64,000 bases of DNA from Chryseobacterium arachidis. Its GTDB lineage: Bacteria; Bacteroidota; Bacteroidia; Flavobacteriales; Weeksellaceae. Every line of letters starts with the position of its first letter. Positions within the stretch are counted from its first letter, which is position 1. A program made the translations under genes and the position numbers. The stretch spans positions 121,219 through 185,218 of the forward strand of contig NZ_FQUT01000009.1 in the NCBI RefSeq assembly GCF_900129245.1, in the 5' to 3' direction. Below, piece after piece: positions 6,501-14,509 of this stretch. The notes under the pieces are model-generated. The model did no database searches, had not been told where the DNA came from, and saw only the letters and a program-made list of their open reading frames with translations.

Positions 6501-9083
6501 TATAAGAATTCTCCTCAAAAGTATTATAAAATTATATCATTTGCAACATTTGTGGGTCTCCTTTATGCTTGTAGTACCACTAAAAAAGTTCCGGACGGCG
6601 AATATCTGCTCGTAAAAAACAATTTTGAGTTTGAAGATAAAAAAGCTCCTTTCGACAGCGAACTGAAAGGTTATGTACAGCAAAAGCCCAACAAGAGACA
6701 GTTTCTGTTTATGCCTTTAAGTTTGTGGCTCTACAATGCTGCCAATCCGAAATACGATACCCTTCTTAATGAATACATGACATATCCTAATGAATTGAGA
6801 GATCAGAAACTGAGAGATTCTTTATTCATTAAGTATAATATGAAGAACAGCGTCGGGAAAAGTTTGTTTTTTGACAGGCTTTATCATAACTGGGGATCTG
6901 CACCGGTAATTCTGGATCAGACAAAAACTGAAAAAGGCGCCGAATCTGTTGAAAAAAGATTGACGTATCGTGGGTATTGGGATGCCAAAGTAAAATTCAA
7001 ACATGAACTGGATTCTGCGGCTAAGAAAGCTGCAGTCACTTACTTTATTACCCATAATGATCCCACTTATATTAAAGATTATTATTACAATATTACAGAT
7101 CCCAATATAAAAAGTATTTATCAGCAAAAACTGCAGGAAAGTCTAGTAAGAAAAGGGCAAATCCTTGATCAGACCGTGCTTGAAAAGGAGGTAAGCAGAA
7201 TCAATGATTTAATGAGGGATTATGGGTATTACAGATTCAACAGTCTCGGGGACGAGGTTGGTTTTATTGCCGATTCTCTTAAGAGCACTAAAAACGTTCC
7301 TTTAACCCTTGAAATACACAGAGATTCTTTGGATAATCCTTATAAAAGATCAACCATTGGAAACATTGATGTTGCCATTGTTGATGAAATAGGTGATTAT
7401 CCTAAAAATACCAGAAAAGATAGTCTGAGAGGAATCAGGTTTCATAAAACCGACAACAAGTATGATTCCCGTGCAATATGGAGAGCGATTATTGTAGGTC
7501 ATAAGCAGGTATATGATCAGAAAAAGCTTGATCTTACCAAAAGAAATATTTTGGCTATGAATAATTTCAGCATTCTCAAGTCAAGAGATTCTTTGCGCCA
7601 TGGTGGTGGAACAAGTCCTAATGACAGTATTGTGGATGTATCTTATGTTTTGAAACCTCTTCCGAAATATGAGTTAAAAGTAGGAACAGACCTTAATTAT
7701 TCCGAGCTTTTAAATTTCGGGGTTTCGCCTTCCGTAGATCTTACTACAAGAAATGTATTTGGGGGAGCAGAAAACCTTTCCACCAGTTTATCCGGAACTT
7801 TCGGACGTATTGTAGATCCTAAAAATATCGACAGCAGAATCTGGGCCTATGAAATCTCTGCCCAGGCATCGTTGAACTTCCCTCGATTATTGCTGCCGTT
7901 TAATTATTATAAATTATTACCCAAAAGATACAGCCCGACCTCCTCGATTGTTTTGGGAGCTTCGGTACAGAATAATATTGGATTGGGAAGAGTTAACTTT
8001 AATACAGGTTTAAATTATCTGGCAACCGTGAACGATAAGGTTTCTCACAGACTGACATTGTTCAATACACAGCTGAGTTTAACCAAAAATAAAGATGCTT
8101 ACTACGATTATTTTGTGAATGATGACGCCGTAAGACGTGAAATATTTGATGATTATTTTATTACTCATCCTGATATTTCACAGAAATTTACTTCTGGGCT
8201 GCTTTCAATTGATGAGGTATCCCGTCTTATTACTGTAGATTTAGCCTATGCCCAAGATTTAGACCAGCAGGGAGCAGACCGCCTTATTGCATTTGTGGGT
8301 ACTTTGGTAAATAAAGACAGACAGACACAGGATGTATTGATCTCCTCTATGATTTATAATTTTGTCTATAATGAGATCGGAAAAAAAGATTATCCAAACG
8401 CATTTTACTTTAACGGGAAAGTAGAATTGGCAGGAAATATCTTTAGCATCTTTAATCAGAAAAGAAATGATGGAGGAATTATCACCAGTCCGGAAAGAAC
8501 CATTTTTGGAATTCCTTATGCTCAATTCGTGAAATTCGATTTTGATGTGAGAAAATATTTTAAGTTCGGAAACAATACCTTAGCACTCCGCCAGTTTATC
8601 GGACTGGGAATTCCTTACGGAAACTCATCCAACATGCCTGTTATCAGATCTTACTTTAATGGTGGACCCAACGATATCCGTGCATGGGTCGCATTCGGAG
8701 GTCTTGGTCCTTCAGATTCTCAGGTCGACGAAAGAGTGCGTGCTTATATGACAAATAATTTAAAATTAACAACAAACGTAGAATTCAGAGTACCTTTTAA
8801 TGAAATGTATGAAGGAGCTATTTTCACCGATATCGGGAATACCTGGAGTGTGAAAAGTACTAACGATGGTACCGGCGACGAGTTTAAATTCAATAAATTT
8901 TTGGGCCAGGTGGGTGTCGGAAGCGGCGTAGGACTTAGGGTAAATGTAGCATATATTACATTAAGACTTGATTTAGCCTATAAAATGTATGATCCTAATA
9001 AACCCGAAGGAGACCGTTGGAGAATTAAAGATTTCCAGCCATTCAAACCTACCCTGAATATTGCATTCGGATATCCTTTCTAA
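6486..9083 (+). CDS. tamL: TamL: BamA/TamA-family outer-membrane lipoprotein
   Basis: An 865-residue Omp85-superfamily protein. The N-terminus is a lipoprotein signal with lipobox LLYAC (Cys29), the feature that separates Bacteroidetes TamL from proteobacterial TamA. POTRA-like regions fill about residues 40-390, and the C-terminal half (about 400-865) is a 16-strand type barrel ending '...TLNIAFGYPF' with a terminal aromatic. Motif 'GGPNDIRAW' near residue 735 is the loop-6 (V)RG(F/Y)-like region of Omp85 proteins, here with IRAW. TamL normally works with TamB, but no tamB follows. The ATG at 6486 is the only start that keeps the signal peptide. Confidence 0.82.
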   Translation: MSCKHYKNSPQKYYKIISFATFVGLLYACSTTKKVPDGEYLLVKNNFEFEDKKAPFDSELKGYVQQKPNKRQFLFMPLSLWLYNAANPKYDTLLNEYMTYPNELRDQKLRDSLFIKYNMKNSVGKSLFFDRLYHNWGSAPVILDQTKTEKGAESVEKRLTYRGYWDAKVKFKHELDSAAKKAAVTYFITHNDPTYIKDYYYNITDPNIKSIYQQKLQESLVRKGQILDQTVLEKEVSRINDLMRDYGYYRFNSLGDEVGFIADSLKSTKNVPLTLEIHRDSLDNPYKRSTIGNIDVAIVDEIGDYPKNTRKDSLRGIRFHKTDNKYDSRAIWRAIIVGHKQVYDQKKLDLTKRNILAMNNFSILKSRDSLRHGGGTSPNDSIVDVSYVLKPLPKYELKVGTDLNYSELLNFGVSPSVDLTTRNVFGGAENLSTSLSGTFGRIVDPKNIDSRIWAYEISAQASLNFPRLLLPFNYYKLLPKRYSPTSSIVLGASVQNNIGLGRVNFNTGLNYLATVNDKVSHRLTLFNTQLSLTKNKDAYYDYFVNDDAVRREIFDDYFITHPDISQKFTSGLLSIDEVSRLITVDLAYAQDLDQQGADRLIAFVGTLVNKDRQTQDVLISSMIYNFVYNEIGKKDYPNAFYFNGKVELAGNIFSIFNQKRNDGGIITSPERTIFGIPYAQFVKFDFDVRKYFKFGNNTLALRQFIGLGIPYGNSSNMPVIRSYFNGGPNDIRAWVAFGGLGPSDSQVDERVRAYMTNNLKLTTNVEFRVPFNEMYEGAIFTDIGNTWSVKSTNDGTGDEFKFNKFLGQVGVGSGVGLRVNVAYITLRLDLAYKMYDPNKPEGDRWRIKDFQPFKPTLNIAFGYPF

Positions 9084-9697
9084 TCCGGTGAAATACCCAA
9101 AGCAAAATATACTACAGCAACGGTTCTGGCTAAAATTTCCCTGAATTGGTTTCTGTAGTAGCTTTCTGGCTTGGTAACATCCTGAGCATCAAACCCAAGA
9201 GCATTCATATTATTATTTCTAGCGAAAAGTAGAGCCCTGAGATTATGAAATCCCTGTGAGACAATAATTACATTGTCTTTTTTATACACATCTTTACACC
9301 TTAAAATACTTTTATAAGTATTAAAACCTTTTGGATCTTCAATAATGATTTCTTCCGGAACACCTTCCTGATAGATTAAATAATTTCTCATAGCCGCAGG
9401 CTCGTCATACCCTTTGCTTTTTTCACCGCTTACAAGGATTTTTCTAATTTTTCCGTGGTGATAAAGCAAAGCCGCTGCATCCATTCTTTTTGTAAAATAT
9501 GGATTGGATAAACCTGATCTCATTTTAGGAGATGTTCCCAATACCAATGCTACTTCCCGGGGAGGAATTTTTGAAATCTTATTATAGGTTCGGCCGTCTG
9601 TTAAGGCAAAAACCCATGCATTGGCAAGACATATCAATAGAACTCCCATTTCTATTGATATGAATATCAGGTTAAATATGTTTTTTATTATTCTCAA
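9080..9697 (-). CDS. sanA: SanA/YdcF-like DUF218 protein
   Basis: A 205-residue inner-membrane-anchored protein. One N-terminal helix (residues 8-32) is followed by a DUF218 domain with 'VALVLGTSPKM', 'KILVSGEKSKGYDEPAAM', 'IIVEDPKGFNTYKSI'-like and 'VIIVSQGFHNLRALLFAR' segments. E. coli SanA is linked to envelope barrier function (vancomycin exclusion at high temperature); the reaction is not established. Its ATG overlaps the stop of the upstream ferredoxin reductase gene (ATGA), so the two are translationally coupled. Its 3' end overlaps the tamL end by 4 bp. Confidence 0.85.
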   Translation of the reverse strand: MRIIKNIFNLIFISIEMGVLLICLANAWVFALTDGRTYNKISKIPPREVALVLGTSPKMRSGLSNPYFTKRMDAAALLYHHGKIRKILVSGEKSKGYDEPAAMRNYLIYQEGVPEEIIIEDPKGFNTYKSILRCKDVYKKDNVIIVSQGFHNLRALLFARNNNMNALGFDAQDVTKPESYYRNQFREILARTVAVVYFALGISPD

Positions 9698-10818
9698 CTA
9701 AGATCAAAGTTAAGCTTTATTTTTTTGCTTTTCGCAATAGACATACAAGCCAAAATATGTCCTTTTTCTTCCTCACTTTCCGTTAAATATTCATTTTCAA
9801 GCAATTCCACTTCTCCTTCTTCCAAAATACATTCACAGCTCCCGCAAATTCCGGATTTGCAGGAATACGGAACCTGAAATTTTTGGATAAGCAACTGCTG
9901 CAGAATCCGCTCTTCATTGGTCGGAAGTTCCGTTTTGTATTCTTTTCCAAGCATTTTAAATGCCAATTCAACATTTTCAATTAACGGAAATTCTTTTTCT
10001 ACAGGATAAATATCGTCATTAAATTCTTCAAAAAGCTCAAAATGAATATTTTTCTTAGGAATTCCGTGATGATAACATGCATTGGCAAGGCTTTTAATCA
10101 TCTCGCCTTTTCCGCAGATCAACACATCATCCACCGCGTCCCATATGGTAGATTCTTCGTCGGTATCGTCCAGATGAAGGATCTGATTGATGATTAAACT
10201 CAATTTCTTTTCATCCAGCCTTCCGTAAAAAAAACTGTTGGCTGTTTTTTCCTGTGAATAAAAATAAAATATCTGCAGTCTGTCACCATACGCTCTTGCA
10301 AGATTATCCAAAGCATCTCTATAAATCAAATCCTCCGAACTTTTATTTCCGAAAAATAAAAATAGTCTTGTTCGCGGTTCATTGTGAAGAATATTCTTGA
10401 AATGACTTAAAATCGGTGTAATTCCAATTCCGGCAGCAAATCCTACGATCGTCCTGAATTCATGGGGTTTTGATATTAAAGTAAATCTTCCGCCAGGTTC
10501 GCTTACCAACAATTCGTCACCTACATGATAATTTTTAAATAATTCTGAAGTTGCTCCGTCAGGAGAATTAATTTTTATTCCCAATGCTATTTTTTTCTCA
10601 TAAGGAGCTGAAGTCATAGAATAATCATTAATAACTTCTTTATCATGAGACTGAAATTTAAGACTGACAAACTGCCCTGCTTCAAACCTGAATTCCTCTT
10701 TAAGATTTTCGGGAATTTCAAATTCCAGAGAAAAAGTATTTTTGGTCAGTTCTTCCTTTTTCGCTATTTTTAGCCAGTGAAACTGTGTTAGTTTCCCTTT
10801 GTAGATTTGTTGTTCCAT
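9694..10818 (-). CDS. Ferredoxin-NADP reductase-like flavoprotein with 2Fe-2S domain
   Basis: A 374-residue three-domain oxidoreductase. An FAD-binding barrel covers about 1-110 ('NDYSMTSAPYE' is the RxYS-like flavin motif), an NAD(P)-binding domain about 120-240 ('GFAAGIGITPILSHFKNIL'), and a C-terminal plant-type ferredoxin domain about 285-374 with cluster cysteines C320, C325, C328 and C358 (C-x4-C-x2-C). This is the PaaE/Hcr architecture. No phenylacetate genes are nearby, so a PaaE role is not supported. The electron acceptor is unknown. It forms a coupled pair with the sanA-like gene. Confidence 0.85.
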   Translation of the reverse strand: MEQQIYKGKLTQFHWLKIAKKEELTKNTFSLEFEIPENLKEEFRFEAGQFVSLKFQSHDKEVINDYSMTSAPYEKKIALGIKINSPDGATSELFKNYHVGDELLVSEPGGRFTLISKPHEFRTIVGFAAGIGITPILSHFKNILHNEPRTRLFLFFGNKSSEDLIYRDALDNLARAYGDRLQIFYFYSQEKTANSFFYGRLDEKKLSLIINQILHLDDTDEESTIWDAVDDVLICGKGEMIKSLANACYHHGIPKKNIHFELFEEFNDDIYPVEKEFPLIENVELAFKMLGKEYKTELPTNEERILQQLLIQKFQVPYSCKSGICGSCECILEEGEVELLENEYLTESEEEKGHILACMSIAKSKKIKLNFDLS

Positions 10819-10928
10819 ACTTCAATTCAAAAATAAATAAAAAATAATTATGAATCGGTATAGGTTCCGTTTTCTTGTGAACAAAACCTTTAAAAAATTC
10901 GGTTCAGCTTTGTACAATAATATCTTTT

Positions 10929-11477
10929 ATGAAAAATATAATCCTTTCTGCTATTCTACTGTTTGCTGTTATTGGCTGTCAAAAAAAAGATTCAGAAAAA
11001 ACTGCTGAAACAGCCGATTCTTTATCCCATACAGAAATGCTTCCTGCCATGAAAAAACTTCCTTTGGTAAGTCCATCAGCTGCTACAGCATTTTTAGGAA
11101 AAAAAAATGATACTTTATATGTAACCAATTTCTTTGCAACATGGTGCGGACCTTGCGTAAAGGAAATTCCTCATTTTAAAAATAAAATTGAAGAACTGAA
11201 AGGAAAACCTGTAAAAATTACTTTTGTAAGTCTAGATCAGAAAGATATATGGACTACTGAAGTTCCCCGCTTCACTCAGGAACACGGAATTCAGGATTAT
11301 ACCGTTCTTTTGGACGGACAGCTTTTGGATCATAATTTTTTCGCTTCCAATTTTAAAGAATGGGATGGCGGGGCTATTCCGTTTACTTTCATGAGAAAAG
11401 GTGATAAAACTGACGAAACCTTAGGGATGATCAGCGAAGAACAGCTTAACGAAAAAATTAATTCTTTTTTAAAATAA
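10929..11477 (+). CDS. TlpA-like thioredoxin lipoprotein
   Basis: A 182-residue periplasm-facing thiol-disulfide protein. The lipoprotein signal ends at Cys17 (lipobox VIGC). The thioredoxin fold carries the active site W-CGPC at C73/C76 ('FFATWCGPCVKEIPHF') and a cis-Pro region 'GGAIPFTFMRKG' near residue 155. This is the TlpA/ResA group, which reduces or oxidises disulfides in envelope proteins such as cytochrome c maturation clients; the client here is unknown. CAGCTTTG at 10905-10912 is a near-consensus -7 box 17 bp before the start. The FecCD permease follows 16 bp later. Confidence 0.88.
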   Translation: MKNIILSAILLFAVIGCQKKDSEKTAETADSLSHTEMLPAMKKLPLVSPSAATAFLGKKNDTLYVTNFFATWCGPCVKEIPHFKNKIEELKGKPVKITFVSLDQKDIWTTEVPRFTQEHGIQDYTVLLDGQLLDHNFFASNFKEWDGGAIPFTFMRKGDKTDETLGMISEEQLNEKINSFLK

Positions 11478-11493
11478 ACTTCAGACTTCTATA

Positions 11494-12465
11494 ATGTCGA
11501 ATAAGTTTAAAATCCTGTGTCTCCTATTATTCATCGCAATTATTTTAACAGCGGTTACCAATCTGAACACAGGATTTTTAAGTTTACATTTTCAGGATTT
11601 CTTTACAGAATCTTCTAACAGTCAGATTGCAGAAATTCGTGTAAATCGAGTTTTAGTCATGCTGTTGGCTGGAATTTCAATTCCCACATCAGGTTTTTTG
11701 ATGCAGGAATATTTTCAGAATCCTTTGGCGGGACCCGATATCTTGGGAATTACTTCTGTTGCGAGTTTATCGGTCGCTTTTTACATCTTCTTTTCACATG
11801 ATTTTCTCATTCCAGAATTTCTTCAAAACAGCTTTTTAAGTTTAGCTGCAATCGGCGGAAGTTTATTATTGATGTTGGTTTTGCTATCCATGTCCAATAA
11901 ATTTCAGGATAAATCTTATCTGATCATTTTTGGCTTTCTTGTCTCTGCTTTTGCAGGAGCGATAGTCTCACTGCTTCAGTTTTATGCAGAAAATCAAAGC
12001 CTGAAAAACTATATTTTGTGGTCTTTCGGAGCGAATAATATGGTTTCACGAAATCAGATTTATGTTTTGTCAATTTTAGTTTTCATTGGATTATTTGCTT
12101 GTTTTAAAACAATAAAACCCTTGATCGGAAATTCGCTGGGAACATCTTACGCGCAAAGCTTGGGAGTTAATTTGAATCAGTTAAAAATATTTGTTATTGC
12201 AGCTTCTTCCTTGCTTTCAGCTTCTATTACGTCATTTTTAGGACCAATTTTATTTATCGGAATTATTGTCCCGCATTTTTGCAGACTGATTTATAATCCC
12301 GCAAAACTTTGGCAGCAATGGATTTTGAATATGTTTTTAGGAATGTTGATCATGCTTTTCTTTTCAGTCATTGCAGAAAAAACACAGATTCCTTTGAATG
12401 TAATAAGTTCAGTGTTCGGAATTCCTGTAATTTTAATGATGCTTTTGAGACAGAATAAAGCATAA
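11494..12465 (+). CDS. FecCD-family ABC transporter permease
   Basis: A 323-residue inner-membrane permease of the iron-siderophore/heme/cobalamin type, with about 9-10 hydrophobic segments. Family features are 'RVNRVLVMLLAGISIPTSGFLMQEYFQNPLAGPDILGI' near residues 45-85 and 'FLGPILFIGIIVPHFCRLI' near residue 250. It imports a metal chelate together with the ATPase encoded at 12845. A substrate-binding protein is not encoded nearby, so substrate cannot be called. The genes 11494, 12556 and 12845 run the same way. Confidence 0.88.
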   Translation: MSNKFKILCLLLFIAIILTAVTNLNTGFLSLHFQDFFTESSNSQIAEIRVNRVLVMLLAGISIPTSGFLMQEYFQNPLAGPDILGITSVASLSVAFYIFFSHDFLIPEFLQNSFLSLAAIGGSLLLMLVLLSMSNKFQDKSYLIIFGFLVSAFAGAIVSLLQFYAENQSLKNYILWSFGANNMVSRNQIYVLSILVFIGLFACFKTIKPLIGNSLGTSYAQSLGVNLNQLKIFVIAASSLLSASITSFLGPILFIGIIVPHFCRLIYNPAKLWQQWILNMFLGMLIMLFFSVIAEKTQIPLNVISSVFGIPVILMMLLRQNKA

Positions 12466-12555
12466 AATGAATTGTGAATGATTAATTGTTAATTTTAAAT
12501 ATAAAACATCCAATTTTTTATTCCGTAATCTAAGCCGATTTTTAATAGATAAGTA

Positions 12556-12843
12556 ATGGAAATTAGAATAACACAAAAACAATTAATTGTTGCAAATATC
12601 ATTTTATTTGTGGTAAGTTTTGCGATTCTGGAATATTCAAAACTATTTAGAACGAGCTTAGATAAACATTGGATTTATTTTTACGGTCACAATTGGTGGT
12701 TTATGATTGGAATACCTTCAGCATTTTGGGGATCATTAATTTTGGGGATTTACAGCTTATGGAAGGTTAAAAACTACAAATTTTTATATTTTATTTTTAG
12801 TCTTGTTCCTCTTATTTTATTTATCACTCTTATTTCTATTTAA
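12556..12843 (+). CDS. Small hypothetical membrane protein
   Basis: A 95-residue protein with three predicted membrane helices (about 10-30, 45-67 and 75-94). I recognise no family. It is inserted between the permease and the ATPase of a FecCD-type importer, and its stop codon is 1 bp before the ATPase start, so it is translated from the same message. It could be an accessory subunit or an unrelated passenger. Confidence 0.7.
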   Translation: MEIRITQKQLIVANIILFVVSFAILEYSKLFRTSLDKHWIYFYGHNWWFMIGIPSAFWGSLILGIYSLWKVKNYKFLYFIFSLVPLILFITLISI

Positions 12844-12844
12844 T

Positions 12845-13768
12845 ATGCACCTACAAATCAACCAAGCAAACATAGGCTACAATAAAACCTTAATTTCAAA
12901 TACAAATGCCCGTTTGAATTTAGGGGAGGTTTGCTTGTTAATTGGTAACAATGGTGTCGGAAAAACGACTTTAATTAAGTCTATTTTACATCAGATTCCA
13001 CTTTTAAACGGGGAAATTTCTATTAATAATAAAAACGTTAAACATCTTTCCGTTAAAGAAATTGCTGAACATATTGCTGTCGTTTTTTCAAAGTCTGTTA
13101 TTCCGCAAAACTATACGGTCGAAGATCTTATTTCACTGGGAAAATATATCTATTATCCTTTTTATTTTGAGCTTAAAAAAGAGGACCGAGACGAAGTTTC
13201 ACATATTATAGAAGAGTTGGATTTGCTTCAATATAAAAATACCTTGCTTAAAAATCTTTCAGACGGAAATCTTCAAAAAGCCTTTATTGGGCGAGCTTTA
13301 ACGCAGAACTCCCCTATCATTATTCTTGATGAACCAACGACACATTTAGATGAAAAAAATAAAATTATCATTTTAAAAACGCTTCGGAAATTAGCTCAGG
13401 AACAAAATAAATTAATTCTATTTTCTTCTCACGATTGGCGTTTAGCAAAGGAATTTGCAGATAAAATTTGGTATATAAAAGACAATCATTTGTACTCCGG
13501 AATTGTGGAGGATGTTTTGCTTCAACATGATGAACTGACGAATGCTTCTTTATTTCAAATCAATGATCAATTTGTAGCGCCAAAGATCATTGCCCCTGAT
13601 TTTTATAAAGAAATGCTGTATTCTTTGCTTCAAAAAAACTTCCCAAAAGATCTCTCTACCCTAAATTTTGAGTTTCAAAACAACTTTTGGTTAATTTCTA
13701 ATGATTCTTCAAAACAACAATGTGAATCTTTCGAAGAAATTATTAATTTCGTGAAAACCATTTACTAA
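12845..13768 (+). CDS. FecE/FepC-like ABC transporter ATP-binding protein
   Basis: A 307-residue ATPase that powers the FecCD-type permease upstream. Walker A is GNNGVGKTT (about residues 38-46), the signature is 'LSDGNLQKAFIGRAL' (degenerate LSGGQ), Walker B is 'PIIILDEPTTHLD', and the H-loop is in 'LFSSHDWR'. The C-terminal 80 residues go beyond the usual 250-260 and form a small extra domain. The start at 12845 (MHLQINQ) is preferred to an upstream in-frame ATG inside the preceding gene. Confidence 0.88.
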   Translation: MHLQINQANIGYNKTLISNTNARLNLGEVCLLIGNNGVGKTTLIKSILHQIPLLNGEISINNKNVKHLSVKEIAEHIAVVFSKSVIPQNYTVEDLISLGKYIYYPFYFELKKEDRDEVSHIIEELDLLQYKNTLLKNLSDGNLQKAFIGRALTQNSPIIILDEPTTHLDEKNKIIILKTLRKLAQEQNKLILFSSHDWRLAKEFADKIWYIKDNHLYSGIVEDVLLQHDELTNASLFQINDQFVAPKIIAPDFYKEMLYSLLQKNFPKDLSTLNFEFQNNFWLISNDSSKQQCESFEEIINFVKTIY

Positions 13769-13794
13769 TAAGCCTTTTTTATTATTAACTCCAC

Positions 13795-13814
13795 ATACTA
13801 TGCATGCATAGTAT
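13795..13814. promoter_or_regulatory. Palindromic operator 1 for the MarR regulator
   Basis: A perfect 20-bp palindrome ATACTATGCATGCATAGTAT. Its core TATGCATGCATA is repeated in a second, longer palindrome 77 bp downstream. It lies 138 bp before the marR start and probably binds the MarR dimer. Confidence 0.65.
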
Positions 13815-13870
13815 TATGCTAATCATACAATTTAATTCATTTACTATCAGATTATTAACAAATTTTAACG

Positions 13871-13904
13871 TTAATAAATATTATGCATGCATAATATTTA
13901 TTAA
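13871..13904. promoter_or_regulatory. 34-bp perfect palindrome (operator 2) overlapping the marR promoter
   Basis: A perfect 34-bp inverted repeat centred on TATGCATGCATA (core 13882-13893). Its right end overlaps the -7 box TAAATTTG at 13902-13909, a position where a bound repressor would block RNA polymerase. Confidence 0.75.
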
Positions 13905-13909
13905 ATTTG
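13902..13909 (+). promoter_or_regulatory. -7 promoter element of marR and the fad operon
   Basis: TAAATTTG is an exact TAnnTTTG match, 24 bp before the marR ATG. The 34-bp palindrome covers the spacer and -33 position. Confidence 0.6.
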
Positions 13910-13932
13910 GATAAACCCATTTCAACAAATAA

Positions 13933-14385
13933 ATGATGGATAGTAATAAGGATAAAATAGAAAATGTAGATTTAATTTTAAAACAGACCTGGTTAGCTGT
14001 TTCAAAAATGTACACGGAACTGGCTCAGGAACATGATTCTACGGCTGTTCAGGCGCTTACTCTTCTTAAAATTGATCCGAAAGAAGGAACAAGAAGTACG
14101 AATCTGGGACCGAAAATGGCTATCGAACCGACTTCTCTTACAAGAATCATCAAACTTCTCGAAGACAATGGATATATCTACAAAGAAAAAACGACGACCG
14201 ATAAACGCGAGGTGATTATTAAACTCACAGATAAAGGCTTGAATTCAAGAAATATGTCTAAAGAAGTTGTGGTAAATTTTAATAAAAAAGTGATGGAAAA
14301 GATTGCACCTGAAAAATTGGAAACTTTTAAGGAAGTCATGACAGAAATCATGAAGATTGCAACGGATTTAAATAACAGAAAATAA
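13933..14385 (+). CDS. MarR-family transcriptional regulator of the fad operon
   Basis: A 150-residue winged-helix protein. Helices over residues 10-55 form the dimer interface. 'GTRSTNLGPKMAIEPTSLTRIIKLLEDNGYIYKEKTTTDKREVIIKLTDKG' (about 52-103) is the recognition helix and wing, with the family D-x-R motif (DKRE). It precedes fadN-fadA-fadE, and two palindromes with the same core lie at its own promoter, so it probably represses itself and the beta-oxidation genes; release by an acyl-CoA is inferred. A second ATG is at 13936. Confidence 0.9.
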   Translation: MMDSNKDKIENVDLILKQTWLAVSKMYTELAQEHDSTAVQALTLLKIDPKEGTRSTNLGPKMAIEPTSLTRIIKLLEDNGYIYKEKTTTDKREVIIKLTDKGLNSRNMSKEVVVNFNKKVMEKIAPEKLETFKEVMTEIMKIATDLNNRK

Positions 14386-14395
14386 AATCTACAAT

Positions 14396-14474
14396 ATGTC
14401 ATTCTGACAAAGGAAGAATCTATTTAAATGTAAAAATTGAAATTCTTCATTACACTTTATTTCATCCAGAATGC
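14396..14474. repeat. Inverted-repeat element between marR and fadN
   Basis: The left arm has CATTCTGACAAAGGAAGAATC, read back imperfectly by the right arm (ATTCTTC...CAGAATG). It resembles the dispersed 'CATTCTGA...AGAATC' elements I recall from Bacteroidetes intergenic DNA. It occupies most of the 124-bp gap. Confidence 0.5.
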
Positions 14475-14509
14475 CAAGAAAATTAATACAATTACAAATA
14501 ATAAATCAA

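Noticed and set aside
9694..10818. Phenylacetyl-CoA oxygenase reductase PaaE
   Set aside because: Architecture fits, but no paaABCDE genes are present, so a general ferredoxin reductase call is safer.
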